A stretch of DNA of 64,000 nucleotides. It comes from Pseudobythopirellula maris. GTDB lineage: Bacteria > Planctomycetota > Planctomycetia > Pirellulales > Lacipirellulaceae. The notes beneath the pieces are model-generated. The model worked only from the letters and a program-made list of their open reading frames with translations. It was not told where the DNA came from and did no database searches. This document shows, piece by piece, positions 1-8,605 of this stretch. The stretch's first letter is position 1. Each line of letters opens with the position of its first letter. The position numbers and the translations under genes are program-made. The stretch is from assembly GCF_007859945.1 (NCBI RefSeq), contig NZ_SJPQ01000002.1, positions 660,279 to 724,278 of the forward strand, in the 5' to 3' direction.

Positions 1-260
1 TAGCTGCCGGCCCTGGCCCGCAGGTTCTTCGCCTTGCCGACGTAGAGGACCCGTCCCTTCTCGTCCTGGAAGAGGTAAACGCCGGGCGTCTTGGGGAACT
101 TGCTGCGGACCTTCTCCCGGGCGCGCTCGAAGAACTCGGCCTGGGTCTTGGGCAAGGGGCGATCGTCGGCGGCCTCATCGCCAACGGCGGCGCCGTCGGG
201 CGTGGTCTCGAGGACGATCGGCTCGGGCGCCTCGGCGTTGTTGGCTTCTTGATCCGGCAT
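1..260 (-). CDS. uvrC: UvrC excinuclease subunit, N-terminal part (runs off window)
   Basis: Amino-terminal part of the UvrC subunit of the UvrABC nucleotide excision repair nuclease. The gene leaves the window at base 1, so only the first 86 codons are seen; the family is usually about 600 residues. Residues 1-45 are a variable acidic leader. From about residue 55 the GIY-YIG nuclease domain begins: PGVYLFQ (GVY takes the place of GIY) and then [12 protein letters not shown] (the YVG element with the conserved basic stretch). The ATG at 260 has no Shine-Dalgarno sequence; instead TAAGCT (267-272) ends six bases upstream, the layout seen at other leaderless candidates in this window. The family call is firm; nothing can be said about the missing UvrB-binding and C-terminal domains. 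Confidence 0.9.
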   Translation of the reverse strand, partial: MPDQEANNAEAPEPIVLETTPDGAAVGDEAADDRPLPKTQAEFFERAREKVRSKFPKTPGVYLFQDEKGRVLYVGKAKNLRARAGS

Positions 261-307
261 ACAAGAAGCTTAGCGCGGGGGGCCCCGGGAGAGAAGGGCG
301 ATAGTGT

Positions 308-997
308 TCAGCCGTCACCTGGGACGCTGCCGAAGCGGTCGCCACCCTCGGCGATCTTTTGTTCGATATCGGCGACGATCTTGCGGAGCTCCGCGATGTC
401 GGATTCCAGCATGATGCGTGATAGCTTCCGCCAGACACTGTCCGAGACGCCTTTGCGAAGCCTCAGCAAGCCAGTCAAATCACTCTGGTACACATCGATG
501 CGGTCGAAGCGGGCTTGGCGATAGAGCGATGGGATCGCAAAGAGCTTCATCAATAGCATGCCCTCTTCGGATGCACAGTGTACTTCGCGCTCGAAGTAGG
601 GCTTCTTCGTGACGTGCTCCATGGCCACGGTCTTGAACGGTTCGTTGTCGCTGAACAGGGCGTCGACCCGTAGGTCGTCCAGCCAGGTGCGCGCGAACCG
701 CTCGTTGATCTCCTCGACCCGCAGCTCGGGCAACCGGTCGAGGTCTGCACGGGAAAGCACCAAGTCGATGTCCTGCGTGTTGCGGCCCTCGACGTAGGAG
801 AGCATCGCGACGCCGCCGGCGAGCACGTAATCCACGCCGCGTTCATCCAGCAGGTCGAACAGCCGACCGACCGTGGCGTAGAGGCGATTGAGGTCCATGC
901 GGGCGACTCGCTCACCGTTTTTAGGATCGAACGCCACGCCGCAGACAACCGTCTCGGCGATGCTCACAGGGTCACGATTGGCAGGGGGGCTGGCCAT
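308..997 (-). CDS. Nucleotidyltransferase-like protein (AbiEii/DUF6036 type)
   Basis: A 229-residue protein with the core of the nucleotidyltransferase fold: LAGGVAML (residues 59-66) followed by a conserved Arg-Asn-Thr and the metal-binding pair in QDIDLVLS (Asp76, Asp78). This GG...R-T-DID arrangement is known from AbiEii-like and related nucleotidyltransferases, some of them toxins, but no partner antitoxin gene lies next to it, so a toxin role is not supported. The substrate is unknown. The upstream ATG at 997 is preferred over the in-frame ATG at 898 because a consensus TATAAT (1004-1009) ends six bases before it, which suggests a leaderless message. The first 33 residues are not needed for the domain, so the start is less certain than the family. 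Confidence 0.75.
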   Translation of the reverse strand: MASPPANRDPVSIAETVVCGVAFDPKNGERVARMDLNRLYATVGRLFDLLDERGVDYVLAGGVAMLSYVEGRNTQDIDLVLSRADLDRLPELRVEEINERFARTWLDDLRVDALFSDNEPFKTVAMEHVTKKPYFEREVHCASEEGMLLMKLFAIPSLYRQARFDRIDVYQSDLTGLLRLRKGVSDSVWRKLSRIMLESDIAELRKIVADIEQKIAEGGDRFGSVPGDG

Positions 998-1126
998 GTC
1001 TCAATTATAGCCCAGCCGAGACAGTGGCGCGAACGGGAATCGGCCGACCTCCTTGAGGCAGTCGGTCGATTGGCCGCTGCCTTTGGCCCGGTACCTATAC
1101 AAACTAGATAGTGAGTTGCCAAGAAG

Positions 1127-1228
1127 ATCCCCCTCCTCCTTAAAGAGGAGGGGTTAGAGGAGGAGGCGCGCCGGGTACCAGGGTTCTGCCCCCTCCCCTA
1201 GCCCCTCCCCCTTCCGGGGAGGGGAATA
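1127..1228. repeat. Inverted pair of pyrimidine-rich intergenic repeats
   Basis: Two related units face each other between two minus-strand genes. The first (1127-1166) can fold as CCCCTCCTCC-TTAAAG-AGGAGGGG and continues with GTTAGAGGAGG. The second (1188-1227) is CCCTCCCCTAGCCCCTCCCC followed by CTTCC and GGGGAGGGG. In reverse complement the second resembles the first (AGGGG-T/C-TAG-A/G-GGAGG). Short GC-rich units of this kind are commonly dispersed in intergenic DNA. Here the pair lies downstream of the GH51 gene and could also act as a terminator. No coding potential is seen in the gap. Confidence 0.55.
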
Positions 1229-1268
1229 TACCGCATTGCATACGAGCTGCTTCCGATTGGAAGCCGCA

Positions 1269-2828
1269 TCACGGCGCCAGCCGCAGCACCACCACCGAAC
1301 GCGGCGGGATCGTCGCCTTCAGCTCGTCGCCGTCGAGCGAGGCGCCGTCGAACGCCGACGGCTTCACATTCTCCGGCTCGTCGAACGTGTTGTGGGCGTC
1401 GAGCTCCTCGGCGGTGAGGACCCGGCCGGTGACCTTGGCGCCGTCGGCGAGGCCCTCGATCTCGCACTCCAGCTCGACCGCCTCGCGCGGGTGGACATTC
1501 GAGATCGACACGTGCACAACGCCCTCCGAGTCGCGGGAGGCCGATACGCTCAGCGCCGGCATCTCGCGGTCGCCGTGCTCGTACTCGGGCGAATCGAGCT
1601 GAAGCGGCAGCCGCGTGGCGTCGTGGTGCACCTTGTACATCTCGAACAGGTGGTAGCTGGGGGTGAGCAGCATCTTGTCCCCCTCGGTGAGGATCATCGC
1701 CTGCAGCACGTTCACGACCTGGGCGATGTTGGCCATCGTCACGCGCTCGTTGTGCTCGTGGAAGATGTGCAGCGTTTGGGCCGCCAGCAGCGCGTCGCGG
1801 AGCGAGTTCTGCTGGTACAGCGCGTAGCCGGGTGTGCCGGGCTCGCCGGCGTACCACGCGCCCCACTCATCGACGTAGATGTCGATCCGCTTGTTAGGGT
1901 CGACCCGGTCGAACTCCTTCTCGACATTGCCAATGGCCTCCTCCATGCGCAGCGACTCGCTGAGGATGGCGGCCCACTCGTCTTCGCCAAAACCGGTGGC
2001 CGGAGTCTTGTCGCGCCAGCTCGGGTAAACCGTGTAGTAATGGAGCGACATCGCCCGCATGCCGCGACCGACGCGGTCGGCCATCACCTTGCTCCAGTTG
2101 GCGTCGAGGCCGTTGGGTCCGCAGGCGACGAGCGTCATGCGGTTGCCGCTCCAGCTGCGACAGAACGTGGCGTACTGGCGGTAGAGGTCGGCGTAGAACT
2201 CGGGGCGCATGTTGCCGCCGCATCCCCAGTTCTCGTTGCCGACACCGAAAAAGGGGACCTTCCACGGTTTGTCGCGGCCGTTCTTGCGGCGCTCGTTCGC
2301 CAACTCGCTGTCGCCGTCGAAGGTGAGGTACTCGATCCAGTCACGCATCTCCTGGGGCGTGCCGCTGCCAACGTTGCCGGCCAGGTAGGCGTCGGCGCCG
2401 ATCTGCTCGCAAAGGTCCATGAACTCGTGAGTGCCGAAGGCGTTCGTGTCGATCACCTGGCCCCAATGCATGTTGATCCGCTTGGGACGTTCGCCCTTAG
2501 GCCCGATTCCGTCGCGCCAGTGGTAGTCATCGGCGAAACAGCCGCCCGGCCAGCGGAGATTGGGGATGCTCAGGTCCTTGAGCGCCTGGACCACGTCGTT
2601 GCGCATGCCGCGCGTGTTCGGGATCGAAGAGTCCTGGCCTACCCAGATGCCGTCGTAGATGCAGCGGCCGAGGTGCTCGGCGAAGTGGCCGTAGAGATGG
2701 CGGCTGATCCGCCCCTCGTCGCCCGCGGCGTCGACCTTGGCCGAGGCGCTGAGCGACTCGGCGGACGCGAGGTTCGCGGCGATCAGCAGGCATGAGGTTG
2801 CTAAGAGACGGAAAAGAAGGTCACCCAT
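1269..2828 (-). CDS. Secreted alpha-L-arabinofuranosidase, GH51
   Basis: A 519-residue secreted glycoside hydrolase that should release terminal alpha-L-arabinofuranosyl residues from arabinan or arabinosylated pectin. Residues 1-23 are a signal peptide ending ASAE. The (beta/alpha)8 domain begins with RHLYGHFAEHLGRCIYDGIW and has the family marker LRWPGGCFADDYHW (91-104). The acid/base Glu is Glu199 in GVGNENWGCGG, and the nucleophile is Glu321 in IYVDEWGAW. The last 130 residues form the GH51 C-terminal beta-domain ending in a VVVLRL strand. Length and motif order match the family. It is transcribed divergently from the GH106/PL22 genes, which supports a shared pectin (rhamnogalacturonan I) substrate. 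Subfamily specificity cannot be read from the sequence. Confidence 0.92.
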   Translation of the reverse strand: MGDLLFRLLATSCLLIAANLASAESLSASAKVDAAGDEGRISRHLYGHFAEHLGRCIYDGIWVGQDSSIPNTRGMRNDVVQALKDLSIPNLRWPGGCFADDYHWRDGIGPKGERPKRINMHWGQVIDTNAFGTHEFMDLCEQIGADAYLAGNVGSGTPQEMRDWIEYLTFDGDSELANERRKNGRDKPWKVPFFGVGNENWGCGGNMRPEFYADLYRQYATFCRSWSGNRMTLVACGPNGLDANWSKVMADRVGRGMRAMSLHYYTVYPSWRDKTPATGFGEDEWAAILSESLRMEEAIGNVEKEFDRVDPNKRIDIYVDEWGAWYAGEPGTPGYALYQQNSLRDALLAAQTLHIFHEHNERVTMANIAQVVNVLQAMILTEGDKMLLTPSYHLFEMYKVHHDATRLPLQLDSPEYEHGDREMPALSVSASRDSEGVVHVSISNVHPREAVELECEIEGLADGAKVTGRVLTAEELDAHNTFDEPENVKPSAFDGASLDGDELKATIPPRSVVVLRLAP

Positions 2829-3093
2829 CGTTTTGATTGCCCTGCTGTTGAGGAGTCTGAGTGAGAATAGAAGAGTCGGATTCGGAGAAGAGGGGGGCGG
2901 CGGCGATCGCCAGGAGCACCTGCATCGTACTCAGGCTCACAGAGCCGCTCCACAAAGCACGAGAACACCCTGCGTCGCAGGTACCCAGCGCGCTAAGCGT
3001 CAGTTATTATGCATGAAATTCAGCTTTTCGAAACCTGCCCCTGAAATCTCCGTGGCGGGAATTGCTTATCCCACTCAGCTTAGGTTCACCCCT
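2829..3093. promoter_or_regulatory. Divergent intergenic region of the pectin locus
   Basis: This 265-base gap separates the starts of the divergent GH51 and GH106 genes and must hold both promoters. TTATTAT at about 3003-3009 is the most -10-like stretch on the plus strand. No convincing -35 partner or operator palindrome is visible, so no specific regulator can be named. Confidence 0.35.
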
Positions 3094-5763
3094 ATGACAC
3101 GTGCTTTTCTTGCGCTGATCGTCAGCGCGATGCTTGTGGCCGCCGCTCAGGCCGCCGAGCCGACCTGGCCCGAGCCGACCGCCGAGTCGAAGCCGTGGTC
3201 GCGCTGGTGGTGGCACGGCTCGGCCGTGGACGAAGCGAATCTCACGCGACTGCTGGAAGAATACGACGCGTCTGGCCTCGGCGGGGTCGAGATCACATGC
3301 CTCTACGGCGTCAACGGCGAGGACGAGTCGCGCGAGATCGACTACGAATCGGACCGCTGGGTCGAGGTGGTTACGCACGCCTTGGACGAAGCCGAGCGGC
3401 TCGGCATGATCGTCGACCTGCCGCCCGGCTCCGGTTGGCGGATGGGCGGGCCGAGCGTCGCCCGCGAGGACGGCAACGCGGAGGTGTACGTGCTGACCGA
3501 CGAGGTCTCGTCGGGCAAGGCTTTCGAGAAAGACTACTCTCAGGCCACGCCGAAGCGCGGCCTGCCGCCGCAGGCGGTGGTGGCTTACGGCGCCGACGGC
3601 AAGACGATCGACCTGACCGACCGGCTCAGCGACGAGGGAGTCCTCGAGTGGACCGTCCCAGCGGGCGGGTCATGGCGCGTGGCGGCCGTGGGCATGCGGC
3701 TCTCGGGCGAACGGGTCAAGCGCGCCGGCCCCGGCGGCTCGGGGCTCAACATCAATCCTTACTCGCGGCGTTCGGTCGAGAACTTCTTGGCGGCGTTTGG
3801 CGAGAGCGTCGACAAGCTTCCTGAGGGCAAGATCCGCGCGTCGTTCCACGACTCGTACGAGTACAACGGCAGCTGGTCGGACGACTTCTTGCAGGAGTTT
3901 CAAGAGCGGCGCGGCTACCCGCTCGAGCAGCATCTTCTCGAGCTCTCCGGCGAATCGGACGACCTCGACGCGGTGGCGCGCGTGCGGTGCGACTACCGCG
4001 AGACGATGTCGGACCTGGTGCGCGACGCACTGATCAAACCGTGGATCGAGTGGTCGCACAGCAAGGGCCAGTTGGCCCGCAACCAGGCCCATGGGTCGCC
4101 GGGCAACTGGCTCGACCTGTACGCCATGGCTGACATCCCCGAGACCGAGAGCTTCGGCCGGCTCGAAGGGGGCGACGGGCGGCCGGCGTTGTTCCGCTTC
4201 GCCAGTTCGGCCGCCCACCTGGCGGGCAGGCGGCTGGTTTCGAGCGAAACCGCCACGTGGCTCGCCGAGCACTTTACGGTCGATCTCGGGCAGGTCAAAG
4301 AGATCGTCGACCGGCAGCTGATCTCCGGGATCAACCACATCATCTACCACGGCACGGCCTACTCGCCCGAAGACGCGAGTTGGCCCGGCTGGGTGTTCTA
4401 CGCGTCGACGCAGCTCAACCCGCAGAACCCGCTGTGGCGCGACTTCCCGGCGCTGAACAAGTACGTCGGGCGTTGCCAATCGCTGCTGCAGGCGGGCGAG
4501 CCCGACAACGACCTGCTGGTCTACTGGCCGGTGCACGACGCCTGGAGCACCGGGGCCGAAAACGCCCACGCGGGCAACCTGCGGATGCCGCTCACGGTGC
4601 ACAACGCCCACGTTTGGCTGTTCAAGAAGCCGATCGGCAAGGCGTCGGAGTGGCTCGACGCGAACGGCTACGCTTACGATTTTGTCAGCGACGCGCTGCT
4701 TGAAGGCTGCCGCGCCGAAGAGGGCGAAATCGTCGCCGCAGGGGGCTCGTACCAAGCCGTGCTCGTGCCGCACGCCGAGCTGATGCCGACCGCTACTCTC
4801 AACAAGCTCGCCAAGCTCTCGGCCGCCGGCTGCAAGGTGCTGTTCCTCGAAGCCAAGCCGACCTCGCCGCCCGGGTTCATGCCGACCGGTGAGCAGGAGG
4901 TGTTCGACGCGGTGCTGGCCAAGCTGTCAGACGCGCCGACCTCGGCCGACCTCGCCTCGCTGCTCGGCGACGCCGGCGTGCGACGCGAGCCGTTCGTCGC
5001 GGGAAGCGGTTTGCAGTTCGTCCGCCGTGAGCTCGCGGATGGGCCTTGCTACTTCCTCGCCAATCAAGGCGAAGAGGCGTTCGACGGCGCGATCGAGCTC
5101 AGCTCGCCGTGCGAGTCGGCCGTGCTGATGGACCCGGTCACCGGAGAGATCGGCGCGGCTAAAATCGCCTCGGGACAAGTCGCCGTGCAGCTCGAACCGG
5201 GCGAGACGGCGTTCGTCCGCCCCGGCGCCGCGTGCGACGAGGACTGGGTCTACCGCGACGCCGAGCAGGCGCCGGAGCCGATCGACGGCGAGTGGCGTGT
5301 CGAGTTCGCCGCCGGCGGCCCCGCCTTGCCGGACTCGTACACGACCGCGACGCTCGACTCGTGGACGGGGCAGGGGGGCGACGCGGAGCGCTTCGCCGGC
5401 ACGGCGGCCTACACAACCACGTTCGACGCCCCGGCGGGCGAAGAGACGTTCGACCTCGACCTTGGCGAGGTCGCCGACAGCGCCCGCCTGGTGCTCAACG
5501 GCGAGGATCTCGGCGTGCGGTTCGCATCGCCCTTCCGCTGGCGCGTTGCGGGCCTGAAGCCGACCGGCAACGAGCTGCGGGTCGAGGTGACGAACGTCGC
5601 ATCGAACCGGGTGCGCGACCTCGATCGCCGCGGCGTCGAGTGGCGGATATTCAAAGATATCAACTTCGTCACGATCAATTACAAGCCGTTCGACGCCTCG
5701 GACTGGCCCGTACGCGACGCGGGCCTGCTGGGTCCGGTCACGTTGACCCCCATCGGACAGTGA
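3094..5763 (+). CDS. Secreted GH106-like alpha-L-rhamnosidase
   Basis: An 889-residue secreted protein of the GH106 alpha-L-rhamnosidase type, predicted to remove rhamnose from rhamnogalacturonan or other rhamnosides. The signal peptide (about 1-20, ending AQAAEP) fixes the start at 3094, although the frame stays open upstream. The N-terminal region has the family pattern PWSRWWWHGSAVD, then GLGGVEITCLYG and LPPGSGWRMGGPSV. The middle has FHDSYEYNGSWSDDF and INHIIYHGTAYSPEDASWPGW, and a C-terminal beta-sandwich has LVLNGEDLG and ends DAGLLGPVTL, all typical of the family. It is somewhat shorter than well-studied members of about 1000-1100 residues. The next gene starts two bases after its stop, so the two are almost certainly co-transcribed. 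Confidence 0.85.
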   Translation: MTRAFLALIVSAMLVAAAQAAEPTWPEPTAESKPWSRWWWHGSAVDEANLTRLLEEYDASGLGGVEITCLYGVNGEDESREIDYESDRWVEVVTHALDEAERLGMIVDLPPGSGWRMGGPSVAREDGNAEVYVLTDEVSSGKAFEKDYSQATPKRGLPPQAVVAYGADGKTIDLTDRLSDEGVLEWTVPAGGSWRVAAVGMRLSGERVKRAGPGGSGLNINPYSRRSVENFLAAFGESVDKLPEGKIRASFHDSYEYNGSWSDDFLQEFQERRGYPLEQHLLELSGESDDLDAVARVRCDYRETMSDLVRDALIKPWIEWSHSKGQLARNQAHGSPGNWLDLYAMADIPETESFGRLEGGDGRPALFRFASSAAHLAGRRLVSSETATWLAEHFTVDLGQVKEIVDRQLISGINHIIYHGTAYSPEDASWPGWVFYASTQLNPQNPLWRDFPALNKYVGRCQSLLQAGEPDNDLLVYWPVHDAWSTGAENAHAGNLRMPLTVHNAHVWLFKKPIGKASEWLDANGYAYDFVSDALLEGCRAEEGEIVAAGGSYQAVLVPHAELMPTATLNKLAKLSAAGCKVLFLEAKPTSPPGFMPTGEQEVFDAVLAKLSDAPTSADLASLLGDAGVRREPFVAGSGLQFVRRELADGPCYFLANQGEEAFDGAIELSSPCESAVLMDPVTGEIGAAKIASGQVAVQLEPGETAFVRPGAACDEDWVYRDAEQAPEPIDGEWRVEFAAGGPALPDSYTTATLDSWTGQGGDAERFAGTAAYTTTFDAPAGEETFDLDLGEVADSARLVLNGEDLGVRFASPFRWRVAGLKPTGNELRVEVTNVASNRVRDLDRRGVEWRIFKDINFVTINYKPFDASDWPVRDAGLLGPVTLTPIGQ

Positions 5764-5765
5764 AC

Positions 5766-7013
5766 ATGAATCCTACTGCTATGCGTTTTCCCCTCTTGCT
5801 AATCGCCCTGATTGCGGCGGCGCCGCTGGTCTCGCTGACGAGTCTCGCTCGAGCCGCCGACGAGCCGCCGCTCGAGTGGACCGACCCCGACACCGGCTAC
5901 CGGATTCACCGGCTCACGACGCGTGAGGGAGAGAACCGCTCGTTCTACTTCCACAACAACCCGTTCGTGCCGGCGGTGGATGGTGGCGACGACTTGATGG
6001 TCTTCTACGGCGCCGAGCCCGAGGACGGCGATGAAGACGACGGCAACAAAGGAGGTCCTGCAAGGCAGCTGTTCGTGATGAACCTCCGCACTCGCAACGT
6101 GCGTCAGTTGACCGACGAGCCGGGCGGCGTGCGGGGCGAGATCGTCGCGGCCGAGGCCCGCACGGCCTACTGCCAAGCCGGTCGCCGTGTGCTAGCAGTC
6201 AATGTCGACAGCGGCGAGTCGCGCCTCGTGGTCGAGCTGCCCGAGGACCTGCCCGGCAGCATCCGCAGCGTGAACGCCGACAACTCGCTGATCGTGGCCG
6301 TGTACGCCGACGGCATCAAGGAGATCTACGAGAAGCACCCCAAGAAGAGCAGCTACTTCGGCGTGATCTACGAGGCCAAGCTGCCGAACACGATGTTCAC
6401 GATCGACACAACCTCGGGCGAGATCAAGGTGATCCACGAGGACAACGCCTGGCTCAATCACCAACAGTTCTCACCGACCGACCCCAACAAGCTTTCGTTC
6501 TGCCACGAGGGGCATTGGCACATGGTCCAAAGGATCTGGAACATGGACATCTCGACCGGCGAGGTGCAGCCGATCCACGAGCGCACCGTCCACCGCGAGA
6601 TCGCCGGCCACGAGTTCTGGAGCCGCGACGGCAAGACGATCTGGTTCGACCTGCAGATCCCCCGCGGCGAGACCTTCTACCTCACCGGCTACGACCTGGC
6701 GACCGGCAAAGAAACGCGCTACGAGCACGAGCGGCACGAGTGGTCGGTCCACTACAACATCTCGCCCGACCAAACCATCTTTGTCGGCGACGGCGGCTCG
6801 GAGGGGAGCGTCGCCGGCTCGCCCGACGGGCACTGGATCTACCTGTTCGAGCCCGACGGCGACCGCCTCAAGTCGACGCGTTTGGCGAACCTCAAGGATC
6901 ACGACTACGGCCTCGAGCCGAACGCCCACTTCACGCCGGACCAGCAACGGATCATCTTCCGCTCGAACATGCACGGGCCGACGCATGTTTACGCGATCGA
7001 TCTGGAGCGGTGA
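5766..7013 (+). CDS. Oligogalacturonate lyase, PL22
   Basis: A 415-residue beta-propeller lyase of family PL22, which cleaves short (often unsaturated) galacturonide oligomers produced from pectin. The start at 5766 lies two bases after the rhamnosidase stop. Residues 1-30 look like a signal peptide (hydrophobic LLLIALIAAAPLV, then ARAAD), which would place it in the periplasm, whereas many PL22 enzymes are cytoplasmic. Family signatures are present: WTDPDTGYRIHRLT near the start, SFYFHNNPF, WLNHQQFSPTDPNKLSFCHEGHW, and IAGHEFWSRDGKTIWFD, whose His residues include the likely metal ligands. The C-terminus has the last propeller strand, FRSNMHGPTHVY. It completes a three-enzyme pectin set with the two preceding glycosidases. 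Confidence 0.88.
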   Translation: MNPTAMRFPLLLIALIAAAPLVSLTSLARAADEPPLEWTDPDTGYRIHRLTTREGENRSFYFHNNPFVPAVDGGDDLMVFYGAEPEDGDEDDGNKGGPARQLFVMNLRTRNVRQLTDEPGGVRGEIVAAEARTAYCQAGRRVLAVNVDSGESRLVVELPEDLPGSIRSVNADNSLIVAVYADGIKEIYEKHPKKSSYFGVIYEAKLPNTMFTIDTTSGEIKVIHEDNAWLNHQQFSPTDPNKLSFCHEGHWHMVQRIWNMDISTGEVQPIHERTVHREIAGHEFWSRDGKTIWFDLQIPRGETFYLTGYDLATGKETRYEHERHEWSVHYNISPDQTIFVGDGGSEGSVAGSPDGHWIYLFEPDGDRLKSTRLANLKDHDYGLEPNAHFTPDQQRIIFRSNMHGPTHVYAIDLER

Positions 7014-7033
7014 TGAATCGAGCGTGCTGCCGT

Positions 7034-7118
7034 CCGACGACCGTAGGTCGTCGGCTATTGCCCTCATGCTAGATTAGCGGTACGGGCGTGCATGTAGCCG
7101 ACGACCTACGGTCGTCGG
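7034..7118. repeat. REP-like paired hairpins (inward pair)
   Basis: Two 24-base units in inverted orientation, 7034-7057 and 7095-7118, separated by 37 bases. Each unit is itself a hairpin with perfect 9-base arms (CCGACGACC, GTA loop, GGTCGTCGG) followed by CTA. A diverged pair of the same unit in the opposite arrangement lies at 59455-59532. The position between the convergent PL22 and nadA genes suggests it also serves as a bidirectional terminator. The layout resembles REP/BIME elements, but no nearby REP-associated transposase is seen. Confidence 0.75.
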
Positions 7119-7136
7119 GCCGCGTGACAGGAATGA

Positions 7137-8270
7137 TTACCTGACCTCTAGCATCCGCTCCAGCGCCACCAGGCTCCACTTCGCCGTCTCCTCGTCCACC
7201 GCGATCACGTTGAGCGGGTTGCCCGCGGCGTAGTTTTCTAGCGTCCAGCACAAGTGCGCCAGGTCGATGCGGTACATCGTCGCGCACATGCAGACGACGG
7301 GCGACAGGAAGTGGATCTCCTGCTCCGGGTGATCCTGCTTCAGGCGGTTCACCAGGTGCAGCTCGGTGCCGATTGCCCATTTGGTTCCGGCGGGGGCCGA
7401 TTCGACCGCCTGGATGATCGCGCCGGTGCTGCCCGACTCGTCGGCGAGCTCGAACACCTCGCGCGGGCACTCGGGGTGGACCAAGATCTTGATGCCCGGG
7501 TGCTGCTTGCGGAACATCGCCACGTGCTCGGCCTTGAACATCTGGTGGACGCTGCAGTGGCCCTTCCAGAGGATCACCTTCGACGACTGCAGCTGCTCTT
7601 CGGTGCTGCCGCCGAGGTCGGGGGCGTACGGGTCCCAGACCGGCATCTGCTCGTCGCTGATGTCCATGCCGAGCGCGGTGTTGCGACCCAGGTGCTGGTC
7701 GGGGAAGAACATCACCCGGTCGCCCCGCTCGTAGGCCCACTCCATCGCCGCCCGCGCGTTGGAGCTCGTGCAGACGATGCCGCCGTGGCGGCCGACGAAC
7801 GCCTTGAGGCTGGCGGCCGAGTTGATGTACGTGACCGGGATCAGCCGCTCGGTGTCGATCACCTCGGACAGTTGGTCCCAGGCGTCCTCGATCTGGTCGA
7901 TCGCGGCCATGTCGGCCATCGAGCAGCCGGCGGCCATGTCGGGCAGGATCACCCGGACCCGCTCGCCGCCACGCTCGGCGAGTTTCTCGGGGCGGTTGGC
8001 GAGGATGTCGGCCGTTTCGGCCATGAAGTGGACGCCGCAGAAGGCGATCACCCGGCAGTCGTCGCTGCCGGCGGCCAGCTGGCTGAGCTTGTAGCTGTCG
8101 CCCGTCAGGTCGGCGAGCTCGATCACCTCGTCCTGCTGGTAATGGTGGCCGAGGATCAAGAGCCGCTCGCCGAGCGAGTCGCGGACCGCCTGGATGCGGT
8201 CGCGGAGCTCGTCGTTCGAGAGCGACTTGTAGGCTTTGACGTCGGGCGAGGGGGCGGCGGTGGTGGGCAT
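7137..8270 (-). CDS. nadA: Quinolinate synthase NadA
   Basis: A 377-residue [4Fe-4S] enzyme that condenses iminoaspartate with dihydroxyacetone phosphate to quinolinate in NAD biosynthesis; cytoplasmic. It has LILGHHYQQDEVIELAD near the N-terminus, AFCGVHFMAETADIL, LPDMAAGCSMADM (Cys116), WKGHCSVHQMF (Cys239), HPEC (268) and PVVCMCATMYRIDL (Cys327/329). The cysteines at about 116, 239 and 327/329 correspond to the cluster ligands. The in-frame TTG at 8321 would add 17 residues, but the ATG at 8270 is chosen because the family begins about here and because the TATAAT promoter hexamer covers 8321. No nadB or nadC is adjacent, so it appears to be transcribed alone. Confidence 0.95.
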   Translation of the reverse strand: MPTTAAPSPDVKAYKSLSNDELRDRIQAVRDSLGERLLILGHHYQQDEVIELADLTGDSYKLSQLAAGSDDCRVIAFCGVHFMAETADILANRPEKLAERGGERVRVILPDMAAGCSMADMAAIDQIEDAWDQLSEVIDTERLIPVTYINSAASLKAFVGRHGGIVCTSSNARAAMEWAYERGDRVMFFPDQHLGRNTALGMDISDEQMPVWDPYAPDLGGSTEEQLQSSKVILWKGHCSVHQMFKAEHVAMFRKQHPGIKILVHPECPREVFELADESGSTGAIIQAVESAPAGTKWAIGTELHLVNRLKQDHPEQEIHFLSPVVCMCATMYRIDLAHLCWTLENYAAGNPLNVIAVDEETAKWSLVALERMLEVR

Positions 8271-8320
8271 GAAAGCAGGGGTTCGGAGGGCAAGCGTAAG
8301 GCAAAGGAGAGAACCGCACA

Positions 8321-8326
8321 ATTATA
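8321..8326 (-). promoter_or_regulatory. Consensus -10 element upstream of nadA
   Basis: TATAAT on the minus strand, about 50 bases upstream of the nadA ATG. No good -35 hexamer lies 16-18 bases further upstream. The hexamer overlaps the alternative TTG start and argues against that start being used. Confidence 0.5.
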
Positions 8327-8434
8327 CGCGACAGCCCCCGGCGGGGGGATCGTCCGCTAGCAGGCGGTTTAGTGCGGGGGCTAGCAAAGTCCCCCCAGGG
8401 ACCAGGTTCCCTGGAAGCGGTTGCCCCGGGGGCA

Positions 8435-8496
8435 GGCCCCTTAGGGAATGGCCCCTTAGGGAATGGGCCCCTTAGGGAATGGGCCCCTTAGGGACT
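8435..8496. repeat. Four-copy tandem minisatellite, 15-16 bp unit
   Basis: Four consecutive copies of GGCCCCTTAGGGAAT with one or two base differences: 8435-8449, 8450-8464, 8465-8480 and 8481-8496. Each unit contains CCCCTTAGGG, which is nearly self-complementary, so the array can form several alternative hairpins. Just upstream (8393-8415) is another small palindrome, CCAGGGACC-AGG-TTCCCTGG. The array lies between the nadA promoter and the FliN-like gene. The rest of the gap 8271-8605 holds nothing recognisable. Confidence 0.85.
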
Positions 8497-8605
8497 GGGC
8501 AAAGTTTGCCGGTCGGGAAGGCCGATAGGTAGCCAAGGGCGTGCACCATAGCCCACTGCACGCCGCTAGCACTCCTTGAATCCTCGCTCCCCCCAACACC
8601 CCTGT

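Noticed and set aside
308-997. Nucleotidyltransferase as the toxin of an AbiE-like phage defence pair.
   Set aside because: No AbiEi-like antitoxin gene lies beside it; neighbours are uvrC and a glycosidase.
1236-2795. A 519-codon open frame on the plus strand opposite the GH51 gene.
   Set aside because: It has the same length as the true gene only because high GC leaves few stops on the opposite strand; its translation is Val/Gly/Arg-rich without domains, while the minus strand encodes a full GH51 enzyme.
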